64,000 nt of DNA, from contig JAQZBP010000006.1 of assembly GCA_029237815.1 (NCBI GenBank), positions 186,001 through 250,000 of the forward strand, read 5' to 3'. Shown piece after piece: positions 27,891 to 43,000 of this stretch; the first letter of the stretch is position 1, and each line of letters starts with the position of its first letter. The notes under the pieces are model-generated. The model saw only the letters and a program-made list of their open reading frames with translations, was not told the DNA's origin and did no database searches. The position numbers and the translations under genes were made by a program. The stretch comes from Moraxellaceae bacterium (GTDB lineage: Bacteria; Pseudomonadota; Gammaproteobacteria; Pseudomonadales; Moraxellaceae).

Positions 27891-28799
27891 CTAGGCGGCA
27901 GATCGCATCTGGGCCGGGCTCCAGCGCAGCGGCTGCGCCGGGCGCAGGTAGCAGATGGTGGCGCTGGCCACCGGCGCCGCCACGGGTGCGGCATGTTGCG
28001 AGTGGCGATAGGTACAGGCGGAGAGCAGCACGGAGTCGCACTTCACGCCGTCCGGAATCTGGTGCTCCATCTGCGCGTAGAGTTCCGGCAGGCGGCTCCA
28101 GTGCACATGCGGCTTCATGTGGTGGATGGCGTGGTAGCCCAGGTTCCAGGAGATGAGGTTGTACAGGCGGCTGGTGGTGTTACGCGAGGCGGTGAGGTCC
28201 GAGCTCGTGTCGAGATCGGAGTGCTGCATATAGGTGTTGTCCATCAGGCCCAGGTACATGATGGGCATGGGCGCAACGAAAAGGATGAGCGCCTTGACCG
28301 GATCGATGGCGATGAACACGCCGAGCACGGCCAGGCTCACCGTGCCCCAGACCTTGAAGCGGCGGAAGAGCTCCGGGAAGCCACGACCGATACGCCATAT
28401 CTCCGGATAGATGCGCAGGGCGCCAACCACGTCGTAGCGCACCCGGGACATCACGCGGCCATCGGCGAGCAGCCAGTTGGCGGGATCCTTTTCCTGGTCC
28501 AGGTAGTCCTTGTGATGGCCCAGGTTGTGGTGCAGCGTCCAGGCGTAGGGCACGACACCGGTCTCAAGGAAGAGGATGACCTCGTAGACCCGGTTGTAGG
28601 CCGGCTTCAGGAAGGTGGGCACATGGTGGTGGTTGTGCGAGATGGAGCCCGGCATGGCCGAGAAGGTGAGCAGCCCCGCCATGACGGCGGCTACCACCCA
28701 GAGCGACTCGACGAAGAAGAACGTGCCGAGCTGAATGGCGAAAACGGTGAATATGATGAGGCTGGGAAGCACGTCTTCCCGATGGCGATAAACCTGCAT
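27891..28799 (-). CDS. Membrane fatty acid desaturase
   Basis: 302 aa. Three His boxes of the di-iron desaturase/hydroxylase superfamily: HNHHH (residue about 55), HHNLGHH (about 90), and GYHAIHHMKPHVHW (about 243-256), with hydrophobic segments before the first and between boxes 2 and 3. Introduces double bonds into acyl chains, or hydroxylates; exact regiochemistry cannot be read. AGGAGGG lies 4 nt before the ATG. Upstream are three CGGATGA repeats on this strand. Confidence 0.9.
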   Translation of the reverse strand: MQVYRHREDVLPSLIIFTVFAIQLGTFFFVESLWVVAAVMAGLLTFSAMPGSISHNHHHVPTFLKPAYNRVYEVILFLETGVVPYAWTLHHNLGHHKDYLDQEKDPANWLLADGRVMSRVRYDVVGALRIYPEIWRIGRGFPELFRRFKVWGTVSLAVLGVFIAIDPVKALILFVAPMPIMYLGLMDNTYMQHSDLDTSSDLTASRNTTSRLYNLISWNLGYHAIHHMKPHVHWSRLPELYAQMEHQIPDGVKCDSVLLSACTYRHSQHAAPVAAPVASATICYLRPAQPLRWSPAQMRSAA

Positions 28800-28879
28800 A
28801 CAACCCTCCTGGTTTGGCTGGCGCTTCTTGTTGGTATGGCGCCTTGATCGCGAGTCGATAGTGACTCTAGCTCAGCCAT

Positions 28880-28925
28880 TCATCCGGCTGAATTCCCGCT
28901 CATCCGAACAGCAACCGGTCATCCG
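28880..28925 (-). promoter_or_regulatory. Three direct repeats CGGATGA upstream of the desaturase
   Basis: TCATCCG on the plus strand begins at 28880, 28900 and 28919, spaced 20 and 19 bp, i.e. about two helical turns. They lie 80-126 bp before the desaturase start. This regular phasing suggests binding sites for a multimeric regulator; no regulator gene is adjacent. Confidence 0.5.
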
Positions 28926-28968
28926 GTCCATCCCCGCCCCCACCTCCGGACAGGGGGATTCGCCGCCG

Positions 28969-28982
28969 TTGATCCACGTCAA
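28969..28982 (+). promoter_or_regulatory. FNR/ANR box of the MBL-fold gene
   Basis: TTGATCCACGTCAA, the same dyad as before ompW apart from one spacer base. With a -10 at CATGAT (29005-29010) transcription would start near 29017, again placing the box near -41.5. It is about 170 bp from the divergent desaturase and could affect that gene too. Confidence 0.72.
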
Positions 28983-29044
28983 GACAGGGGCGGAATGCGG
29001 CCGCCATGATGCGGCCACTCCCTGATCGTGATGCCCCAATCCAG

Positions 29045-29842
29045 ATGAACGCCACCCTGCCCGTTTCAGCCGCCACCATCCTCTACGATGACGGCCACCA
29101 CAAATGCATCAGCTTCTCGACGCTCGTGAAAGGCGACGGGGTGCAGTCCAATCAGTTCCTGATCGTGCACGGCAGGCATGCCGCCATCATCGATCCGGGC
29201 GGCGACCTGACCTATACGCCGCTCACCATCGAGGTCAGCAAGCACATCAAGCTGCAGGACCTGGACTACGTGTTCGCCTCCCACCAGGACCCGGACATCA
29301 TCACCTCCATGCCGCGCTGGCTGATGCACACCAGGGCGACGGTGGTGGCCTCCAGGCTGTGGGCGCGCTTCCTGCCGCACCTGGCCTCGGGCTTCATCAC
29401 CACCCAGATGAAATCGGACGTCACCGAACGCCTGATCGAGCTGCCCGACCACGGCGGCGACATCCCCTTCGGCGACACGGTGATCAAGTGCGTCCCGGCC
29501 CACTTCCTGCACTCGGTGGGCAACTTCCAGTTCTATGACCCGATCTCGAAGATCCTGTTCTCCGGCGACATGGGCGCCTCGATGGTCGACGACGTGAAGC
29601 CGGTGACCGACTTCGAGACCCACATCTCCAGCATGCGCGGCTTCCACCAGCGCTACATGTGCTCACGCCGCGTAACCCGCCTCTGGGCCGAGATGGTGCG
29701 GCGCATGGACGTGGCACAGATGGTACCGCAGCACGGCAGCCCCTTCGTGGGCCAGCCCATGATCCACCGCTTCCTCGACTGGATCTCCGACCTCGACTGC
29801 GGCATCGACCTGCTCACCCAGGAAAGCTACCGCTGCCCCTGA
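29045..29842 (+). CDS. MBL-fold di-iron (ODP-type) protein
   Basis: 265 aa from the ATG at 29045. An in-frame ATG at 29006 lies upstream of the transcription start predicted from the FNR box, so I reject it. Metallo-beta-lactamase fold in its flavodiiron variant: SHQDPDI (in place of HXHXDH), CVPAHFLHSVGNFQFYDPISKILFSGDMGAS, and QHGSPF. Such domains bind O2 or NO at a di-iron site; without a flavodoxin or rubredoxin domain this would be a sensor or need partner proteins. FNR control fits an oxygen or NO role. The TPM-domain gene follows 154 bp later. Confidence 0.85.
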   Translation: MNATLPVSAATILYDDGHHKCISFSTLVKGDGVQSNQFLIVHGRHAAIIDPGGDLTYTPLTIEVSKHIKLQDLDYVFASHQDPDIITSMPRWLMHTRATVVASRLWARFLPHLASGFITTQMKSDVTERLIELPDHGGDIPFGDTVIKCVPAHFLHSVGNFQFYDPISKILFSGDMGASMVDDVKPVTDFETHISSMRGFHQRYMCSRRVTRLWAEMVRRMDVAQMVPQHGSPFVGQPMIHRFLDWISDLDCGIDLLTQESYRCP

Positions 29843-29890
29843 GCCCGCGACTGTCCTGCCACCGACTCTAGGCCGCGGCACCGGCGCCAA

Positions 29891-29910
29891 CCCCCTCCTT
29901 CGGGAGGGGC
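29891..29910. terminator. Hairpin after the MBL-fold gene
   Basis: CCCCCTCC-TTCG-GGAGGGG, a stable TTCG-capped stem without a following T-tract. Possible transcript end or mRNA stabiliser. Confidence 0.4.
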
Positions 29911-29996
29911 AGCCCGCCGGCACCGCCCGCCTGCAATCCCGCTATCGACATTGCCCGGCGCATGCGCAGAATCGGCAGCTTCACGGAGGAGTTGCC

Positions 29997-30491
29997 ATGT
30001 CCCGCCTGCTGACCCACCTGCTGCACACCCCCATGGCCACGCGGCGCGCCTTTCCGCCATCAGTGCAGGAGGCCATCCGTAAGACCGTCGCCGAGGGCGA
30101 ACAGACCCACCGCGGCGAGATCCGCTTCGTGGTCGAGGGCGACTGGCCGCTGGCCGACGTGCTGTCCGGCAAGGCCGTGCGCGACCGTGCCCTCGAGCTC
30201 TTCGGCCTGACCCGCGCCTGGGACACGGCCGACAACACCGGCATCCTGGTCTATGTGCTGCTCTGCGAGCACAAGGTGGAGATCCTGGCCGACCGTGGCC
30301 TGAACGGCATCGCCGATGCCGCCACCTGGGCGGACGTCTGTGCCGCCATGACCGCCGCCTTCCGCGGCGGCCGCTACGAGGAAGGGAGCCTGCAGGCCAT
30401 CCGCACCCTCAACGACCTGCTGCTGCGCCACTTCCCGTCCGACGGCCACAACCCCAACGAGCTGCCCGACCTGCCCATCGTGCTGCGCTGA
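29997..30491 (+). CDS. TPM-domain protein
   Basis: 164 aa. TPM (TPM_phosphatase) domain spans residues about 22-140: EAIRKTVAEGEQTHRGEIRFVVEGDWP, NTGILVYVLLCEHKVEILADRGLNG, WADVCAAMTAAFRGGRYEEGSLQAI. Unlike the common exported YgcG type it has no signal peptide or transmembrane helix, so it should be cytosolic. Related proteins often sit with LemA, but no lemA is next to it. GGAGGAG lies 6 nt before the ATG. Activity unknown. Confidence 0.85.
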   Translation: MSRLLTHLLHTPMATRRAFPPSVQEAIRKTVAEGEQTHRGEIRFVVEGDWPLADVLSGKAVRDRALELFGLTRAWDTADNTGILVYVLLCEHKVEILADRGLNGIADAATWADVCAAMTAAFRGGRYEEGSLQAIRTLNDLLLRHFPSDGHNPNELPDLPIVLR

Positions 30492-30703
30492 GGCACAGGC
30501 AGGACACCAGCAGGCGAGCACGCCTGCCTGCGTGAGGGCACAGGGCTCGCGCCTCGCGGGAAGCTGGCACGTCGACCCGGATCGACAGCCCCGGCGCAGG
30601 GCCCGCACGGCACGATCGGCCTGGGCGCCACTCCCGGCTTGGCCTTGGCGCCGCCAGCACCTAAGCTTTCATCCCTCTTTTATTTCATCGGCAGCGGTTA
30701 CCC

Positions 30704-31843
30704 ATGGCTTCGCTCGACCTTCGGCAGATGTTGTCGGCACTGGTGGCCTCCCCCAGCGTCAGCTGCACCGACCCGCGCCTCGACCAGGGAAATCGCGGCG
30801 TCATCGAGCTGCTGGCCGCCTGGCTGACCGACCTCGGCTTCGCCTGCGAGATCCAGGAAGTGCTGCCCGGCAAGGCCAACCTCATCGCCACGCTAGGCAC
30901 CGGCCCCGGCGGCCTCGTGCTGGCCGGTCACACCGACACCGTGCCCTGGGACCAAGGCCGCTGGCGCTTCGATCCTTTCCGCCTGACCGAGGCCGACGGC
31001 CGCCTCTACGGCCTCGGCACCGCCGACATGAAAGGCTTCTTCCCGCTCGCCATCGAGGCGGCCCGCGAATTCCTCAACCAGCCGCTCAAGGCCCCACTGA
31101 TCATCCTCGCCACCTGCGACGAGGAGTGCTCCATGTCGGGCGCGCGCGCCCTGGTGGCGGCCGGCAAGCCGAAAGCCCGCTTCGCCGTGATCGGCGAGCC
31201 GACCTCGCGCCGCCCGCTGCGCATGCACAAGGGCGTGATGATGGAGCGCGTGCTGATCGAGGGCCGCAGCGGCCACTCCAGCGATCCGGCGCTGGGCGCC
31301 AACGCCCTGGAGGCCATGAACGCCGTAATGAACGAGCTCCTCGCCTTCCGTACCGAGCTGCAGGCGAAGTACTGCAATCCCGCCTTCACGGTGCCGGTGC
31401 CCACGCTGAACCTCGGTTGTATACACGGCGGCGACAATCCCAACCGGATTTGTCCGCAGTGCGAACTACAGTTTGATTTGCGCCCCCTGCCGGGCATGTC
31501 CATGGACGAACTCCGCGCCGCGATCGATGCCCGCGTTGCGCCCCTGGCCCCCCGGCACGGCGTGAAGATCCTCGTGGAGCCGCTGTTTGCGGGGACCCCG
31601 GCCATGGAAACCCCGGCCGACTCCCCGCTGGTGCTGGCGGCGGAACGCCTCACCGGCCATCGGGCCGAGGCGGCCGCCTTCGGCACCGAAGGCCCGTTTT
31701 TCCGCGAGCTCGGCATGGATGCCCTGATCTTCGGCCCCGGCGGCATTGAGCAGGCGCACCAGCCCGACGAGTTCATTGCCCTGGACAGCGTCCAACCCAC
31801 CGTGGAGGTCCTGAAAGGGCTAATCCGTGAATTCTGTCTCTGA
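30704..31843 (+). CDS. argE: Acetylornithine deacetylase
   Basis: 379 aa M20 metallopeptidase. Removes acetate from N2-acetylornithine in arginine synthesis. Zinc ligands and catalytic residues: GHTDTVPWD, YGLGTADMKGFF, ATCDEECSMSGAR, and the C-terminal His in GIEQAHQPDEF. The dimerisation domain insert is present (MERVLIEGRSGHSSDPALGANALEAM). The next gene, argA, is the first enzyme of the same pathway. Confidence 0.95.
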   Translation: MASLDLRQMLSALVASPSVSCTDPRLDQGNRGVIELLAAWLTDLGFACEIQEVLPGKANLIATLGTGPGGLVLAGHTDTVPWDQGRWRFDPFRLTEADGRLYGLGTADMKGFFPLAIEAAREFLNQPLKAPLIILATCDEECSMSGARALVAAGKPKARFAVIGEPTSRRPLRMHKGVMMERVLIEGRSGHSSDPALGANALEAMNAVMNELLAFRTELQAKYCNPAFTVPVPTLNLGCIHGGDNPNRICPQCELQFDLRPLPGMSMDELRAAIDARVAPLAPRHGVKILVEPLFAGTPAMETPADSPLVLAAERLTGHRAEAAAFGTEGPFFRELGMDALIFGPGGIEQAHQPDEFIALDSVQPTVEVLKGLIREFCL

Positions 31844-32003
31844 GCCCCCCCCACCCCTCGGCGAGCGAGTTGACGAAATCCGGGGGTTACGCCGCTTTCT
31901 CAGGCCGCGTCACCTTCTCACTCCCTTGCCTTCCCCCCTAAAATCCCGGTTCTCCCCGCTACCGCGAGTCTTGCCCGTGAGCACCCAGCCATTCCAGGAC
32001 ACC

Positions 32004-33320
32004 ATGACGGACCAGTACGTCCACTGGTTCCGCAATTCCGCGCCCTATATCAATGCCCATCGCGGCAAGACCTTTGTCCTGCTGTTCGGCGGCGAAGCCG
32101 TCAACCACGAGAACTTCCACAACATCGTGCACGACATCGCCCTGCTGCACTCGCTGGGCATCCGCCTGGTGCTGGTGCACGGCGCGCGTCCGCAGATCGA
32201 CGAGAACCTCGCGGAGATGGGCATCAGCACGCCCATCCACAACGGCCTGCGCGTGACCACGCGAGAGGCGTTGCGCTGCGTGCTGGATGCCGTCGGCTCC
32301 ATTCGCCTCGAGATCGAGGCGCTGCTCTCCATGGGCCTCGCCAACTCGCCGATGTTCGGCGCCAAGATCGACGCCATCTCCGGCAACTTCATCACCGCCA
32401 AGCCCTACGGCGTGCGTGACGGCGTGGACTTCGGCCTCACCGGCGAAGTGCGCGCGGTGGATGTCGAGGCGATCAGCAAGAACCTGACCAACCACCACAT
32501 CGTGATCCTGGGCCCGACCGGCTACTCGACCACGGGCGAAGTGTTCAACCTGCTCGCGGAAGACGTGGCGGTGAGCGCGGCGATCGCACTCAAGGCCGAC
32601 AAGCTGATCTGCCTCGGCGACCGCGACGGCATCCAGTCCAACGACGAGCGCCTGCTGCGCGAAATGATCCCCAACGAAGTCGACCAGTACCTGCGCGGCA
32701 AGAAGCTCGACTCCGAGCTGCTGCGCCACATGCACGCGGCGAGCGAGGCCTGCCGCAGCGGCGTCAAGCGCGTGCACATCATTTCCTACGCCCGCGACGG
32801 CGCCCTGGTACAGGAGCTCTTCACCCGCGACGGGTCCGGCACGCTGATCACGCATGACCCCTACGAAGAGATCCGCGAGGCGGAGATCGAAGACATCGGC
32901 GGCATGCTGGAGCTGATGCGGCCGCTGGAAGAAGAAGGCATCCTCGTGCGCCGCTCGCGCGAACGCCTCGAGAACGAGATCAATCACTTCGTGGTGATCG
33001 AGCGCGACGGCATGATCGTCGGCTGCGCCGCGCTCTACCCGCTGCCCTCGGACGAGAAGAATCCCGCCTCGGGCGAAATCGCCTGCGTCGCCGTGCACAC
33101 CAACTATCGCAATGGCGACCGCGGCACCGAGCTGCTCGAGTTCCTGGAGAAGCGCGCCGCCAACAAGGGCCTGAAGAAGCTCTTCGTGCTCACCACGCGC
33201 ACCGCGCTGTGGTTCATCGAGCACGGCTTCAAACAGGCCTCGGTGGACGACCTGCCCACCGAGCGCAAGCAGCTCTACAACTACCAGCGCAACTCGCAGG
33301 TGTTCGCCAAACCCCTTTGA
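32004..33320 (+). CDS. argA: N-acetylglutamate synthase
   Basis: 438 aa. Amino acid kinase-like domain (residues about 20-290: GKTFVLLFGGEAVNHENFHNIVHDIALLHSLGIRLVLVHGARPQI) joined to a C-terminal GNAT domain (EIACVAVHTNYRNGDRGTELLEFLEKRA). Makes N-acetylglutamate from glutamate and acetyl-CoA; arginine feedback acts through the first domain. I start at the ATG giving MTDQYVHWFRNSAPYINAHRGK, matching family N-termini; the frame is open far upstream, but that part has no similarity. The argE-argA order is as in Pseudomonas, except that no gshA intervenes. Confidence 0.95.
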   Translation: MTDQYVHWFRNSAPYINAHRGKTFVLLFGGEAVNHENFHNIVHDIALLHSLGIRLVLVHGARPQIDENLAEMGISTPIHNGLRVTTREALRCVLDAVGSIRLEIEALLSMGLANSPMFGAKIDAISGNFITAKPYGVRDGVDFGLTGEVRAVDVEAISKNLTNHHIVILGPTGYSTTGEVFNLLAEDVAVSAAIALKADKLICLGDRDGIQSNDERLLREMIPNEVDQYLRGKKLDSELLRHMHAASEACRSGVKRVHIISYARDGALVQELFTRDGSGTLITHDPYEEIREAEIEDIGGMLELMRPLEEEGILVRRSRERLENEINHFVVIERDGMIVGCAALYPLPSDEKNPASGEIACVAVHTNYRNGDRGTELLEFLEKRAANKGLKKLFVLTTRTALWFIEHGFKQASVDDLPTERKQLYNYQRNSQVFAKPL

Positions 33321-33506
33321 AACCCGCGCGCCGCGCAGCCCCGTGCCCGGATGGCGTTTCCCGCCGCCGCGGCACCGGCCTGCGGGCCGGAGCGACCCTG
33401 ACCGGGACGCATCCTGCGCACGCACACTACGAACCATGACAGGCAGGACGTGCAGCGCACACCGGCCGGAACCGATCCAACCGCATTTACCAGACAGGGC
33501 ACAGCA

Positions 33507-35131
33507 ATGAGCGACAACGACAATATCCGCAAATATTCCTCGCAGGTGGTGGACGGCATCGAGGCCGCACCCGGCCGCGCCATGCTGCGCGCCGTCGGCT
33601 TCACCGACGCCGACTTCAAGAAGCCGCAGATCGGCATCGCCAGCACCTGGGCCATGGTCACGCCCTGCAACATGCATATCGATGTGCTCGCCCGCGAAGC
33701 CGAAAAGGGCGCCAACGCCGCCGGCGGCAAGGCGGTGATCTTCAACACCATCACGATTTCCGACGGCATCGCCAACGGCACCGAAGGCATGAAGTACTCG
33801 CTGGTCTCGCGCGAGATCATCGCCGACTCCATCGAGGCGGTGGCCGGCTGCGAAGGCTTCGACGGCCTCGTCGCCGTGGGCGGCTGCGACAAGAACATGC
33901 CGGGCTGCATCATCGGCATGGCGCGCCTGAACCGCCCGTCCATCTTCGTCTACGGCGGCACCATCAAGCCGGGCGGCGGCAACACCGACATCATTTCCGT
34001 GTTCGAGGCCGTGGGTCGCCACGCGCGCGGCGAACTCAGCGAGATCCAGGTCAAGCAGATCGAGGAAGTCGCGATCCCGGGCCCGGGCTCCTGCGGCGGC
34101 ATGTACACCGCCAACACCATGGCCTCCGCCATCGAGGCGCTGGGCATGTCGCTGCCGGGCTCCTCCGCGCAGGAGGCCGTCGGCCAGGAGAAGCTGTCCG
34201 ACTGCGAGCGCGCCGGCCGCCAGGTGCTGGAGCTGCTCAGGCAGGACATCAAGCCGTCCGACATCATGACCAAGAAGGCCTTCGAGAACTCCATCCGCGT
34301 GGTGATCGCGCTCGGTGGCTCGACCAACGCCGTGCTGCACCTGATCGCGATGGCGCACTCCATCGGCGTCGAAGTCACGCTCGATGATTTCGTGCGCCTC
34401 GGCAAGGTCACGCCGCTGCTGGCGGACGTGCGTCCGTCCGGCAAGTACATGATGAGCGAGCTCGTCGCCATCGGCGGCATCCAGCCGCTGATGAAGCGCA
34501 TGCTCGACGCCGGCATGCTGCACGGCGACGTGATGGCCAGCAGATCATCATGCCCTTCGACAAGTCCATCAAAAAGGACTCCCACCTCGTCGTGCTGAAC
34601 GGCAACCTCGCGCCCACCGGCGCGGTCGCCAAGATCACCGGCAAGGAAGGATTGCGCTTCGAGGGCCGCGCCCGCGTGTATGCCGGCGAGCAAAGCGCGC
34701 TGGCCGGCATCCTCAATGGCGAAGTGCAGGCGGGTGAAGTCATCGTGATCCGCTACGAAGGCCCCAAGGGCGGCCCCGGCATGCCGGAAATGCTGTCGCC
34801 GACCTCCGCGGTCATGGGCAAGGGTCTCGGCAAGGACGTGGCGCTCATCACCGACGGCCGCTTCTCCGGCGGCTCGCACGGCTTCGTCGTGGGCCACATC
34901 ACGCCCGAGGCCTTCGAGGGCGGCCCCATCGGCCTGCTGGAAAATGGCGACGTCATCACCATCGATGCCGAAACGCGCCAGATCAGCGTGAACCTCAGCG
35001 ACGCCGAACTCGCCGCGCGCAAGGCGAAGTGGGTGCGTCCGGCACCGAAGTTCACCCGCGGCGCGCTGGCCAAGTTCGCGGCCACGGTGGCCAGTGCCTC
35101 CGAGGGCGCGGTGACGGACAAGTACCTCTGA
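33507..35131 (+). pseudogene. ilvD: Dihydroxy-acid dehydratase IlvD, disrupted by internal deletion and frameshift
   Basis: IlvD uses an Fe-S cluster to dehydrate dihydroxy acids in branched-chain amino acid synthesis. The N-terminal part (33507 to about 34535) is intact with cluster cysteines CDKNMPGC and [14 protein letters not shown]. After MLHGDVM the frame changes. The C-terminal part resumes in another frame with [20 protein letters not shown] (from about 34535) and runs to the proper end GAVTDKYL. The family segment between (a TVTGKTLAENLA-type linker of about 19-20 residues) is missing; frame arithmetic requires a loss of 3n+1 bases, for example 58. ORF 1 stops at 34598. Either a real null allele or an assembly collapse. 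ATG 33507 chosen over 33450. Confidence 0.9.
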
Positions 35132-35147
35132 CCGGCCGCGACTGCTG

Positions 35148-35176
35148 AAAAACGGGAGCCCTGGCTCCCGTTTTTT
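35148..35176 (+). terminator. Terminator after ilvD
   Basis: AAAAACGGGAGCC-CT-GGCTCCCGTTTTTT, 17 bp past the stop codon. Confidence 0.93.
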
Positions 35177-35339
35177 ATTCCCGGCGCCCGCCGGCGCGAC
35201 GCCTGACCCTCTCGCGAGAGGATGACCGCGGTCCATTTCCGCCAAGCCGGTCGCACCCTTGCCCCTGCAGTCGCCCCGGCAGCAGTGCTAGGCTTTGCAC
35301 CTCTAGCCCTGCAACGCCTCTCCCACGGAAAGGACCCCC

Positions 35340-36159
35340 ATGGACCCCGCACGCCTGCTGCGCCTGCTGCTCGCCCTGCTGCTGCTCGCTCCGGCCGCCC
35401 TGCGGGCCGCGCCGGCACAGGCCGCCGACCGGGTCTGGACCATGGCGGTGGTGCCCATCATGCCGCCCGTGGAGATCAAGCGCCGCTGGCAGCCCGTGCT
35501 GGACCAGGCGAGCCGCGAAGCCGGGCTCGTGCTGCGCTTCCGCTTCCATGAGGACTTTGCGGAGTTCGAGCGGTCGATTGCCCGTGGCGAGGTCGACTTC
35601 GTGGTGACGAGCCCGGGGCAGGCCTGGAAGCTGCGCCAGACCTATCGCCCCCTGCTGCGGGGCAGGTTGCCGCTGACCGGCCTCGTGGTGGTGCGCCACG
35701 ACAGCCCGTTGCGGGGGCTGGCGGACCTGCAGGGGCGGACCCTCTGCATGCAGGATGGCCACGACATCTCCTCCAACCTGCTCGTGCTGCAGCAGCTGCG
35801 CGAGCAGAAGATTGCCGTCGATGTCTCGAAACTGAACACGGAAAGCAGCGCGCTGCGCAGCGTGGTGCGCGGCAAGAGCGACGCCGCCGTGATCAACAAT
35901 TACCTGCTCGGGCTCCTGCCGCCGGAAGTCGCCGCACAGGTGCGCGTGATCCACCGCACGGTCGACCTGCCGCCCCCGGCGATCTCCGTCAACGTGCGCA
36001 CGCCGCCGGAGATCGCGCAGAAGTTCAGCCGCGGCATGCTGCGCCTGCGCGAGACGCATCCGGCCCTGCTCGAGGCCATCCTGATGCCCGGCCTGACCGA
36101 GGCGGACCTGGAGCGCGACTATGGCAGCATGAGCAGGCTGCTGCCCGCCGAGGCCCCCG

Positions 36160-36173
<14 letters not shown>
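35340..36173 (+). CDS. PhnD-like periplasmic substrate-binding protein
   Basis: 277 aa. Signal peptide ending AQA (residues 1-28). Type 2 periplasmic binding fold as in PhnD/phosphonate receptors: [88 protein letters not shown]. No transporter permease or ATPase is near. Instead its end overlaps a hybrid histidine kinase by 14 bp, so it probably delivers a ligand signal to that kinase rather than serving import. Ligand unknown. Confidence 0.88.
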
Positions 36174-38886
<2,713 letters not shown>

Positions 38887-38989
38887 GCCGGGCCGGCACC
38901 TCCGGGAACACGCCCCGCCATGATGCCGGCCCTTGCCAGCGCCGCCGAATGATGTGAGCTTCGTCATAAAGTACAAGAAACTGGACACC

Positions 38990-42418
<3,429 letters not shown>

Positions 42419-42518
42419 TGCGGCGCAACCCCGGTTGCAGTTGAATCCCTATACTTCCTGGCATACGTCCGGCCCCACCGGCCCTTGCACAGCGCCCTGT
42501 GGCGCGAGGAGCGATCCC

Positions 42519-42884
42519 ATGCCTGAAACCGTCGCCGTGATCGGCGCCAGCCCCAAGCCCGAGCGCTACAGCAACAAGGCGGTCCGCCTGCTGCGCGACT
42601 ACGGCCACACCGTGCTGCCGGTGAACCCGGCGCAGGCCGAGATCGAAGGGCTCGCGGTGACGCGCTCCATCGATGCGCTGCCGCGCCACGTCGACACCGT
42701 GACGGTCTACGTGGGCCCCGAACACTCGGGCGCACTGCAGCCGGCGCTGCTCGCGCTGCGGCCCGGGCGCGTAATCTTCAATCCCGGCGCGGAGAATCCG
42801 GCGCTGGAGCGCGCGCTGCGGGAGGCCGGCATCCGGGTCGAGGAGGCCTGCACGCTGGTGCTGCTGCGCACCGGGCAGTTCTGA
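42519..42884 (+). CDS. CoA-binding (YccU-like) protein
   Basis: 121 aa. Single Rossmann-type CoA_binding domain: VAVIGASPKPERYSNKAVRLLRDYGHTVLPVNPAQAEIEG, VTVYVGPEHSGALQPALLALRPGRVIFNPGAENP. E. coli YccU is the nearest known type; function unassigned. GAGGAG lies about 8 nt before the ATG at 42519. Own terminator. Confidence 0.9.
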   Translation: MPETVAVIGASPKPERYSNKAVRLLRDYGHTVLPVNPAQAEIEGLAVTRSIDALPRHVDTVTVYVGPEHSGALQPALLALRPGRVIFNPGAENPALERALREAGIRVEEACTLVLLRTGQF

Positions 42885-42899
42885 ACGGCGGCGCCATGC

Positions 42900-42925
42900 A
42901 AAAGGCCACCCGAGGGTGGCCTTTT
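42900..42925. terminator. Terminator after the CoA-binding gene
   Basis: AAAAGGCCACCC-GA-GGGTGGCCTTTT then CATTT. It separates the gene from the convergent methyltransferase. Confidence 0.85.
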
Positions 42926-43000
42926 CATTTCATGCCGTGCTCCTGCAGCGCGATTGCGGATTCGTCGCGCGCTTGCGGACATTGCGGAGCGTGCGCGCTG

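Noticed and set aside
31959-34523. Very long open frame on the minus strand across argA and ilvD (about 850 codons)
   Set aside because: Antisense frame of conserved genes; composition is His/Asp/Gly/Val-rich as expected for the complement of high-GC codons, with no family similarity.
34550-35131. Separate gene starting at ATG 34550
   Set aside because: The product is exactly the C-terminal half of IlvD without a ribosome site; it is part of the disrupted ilvD.
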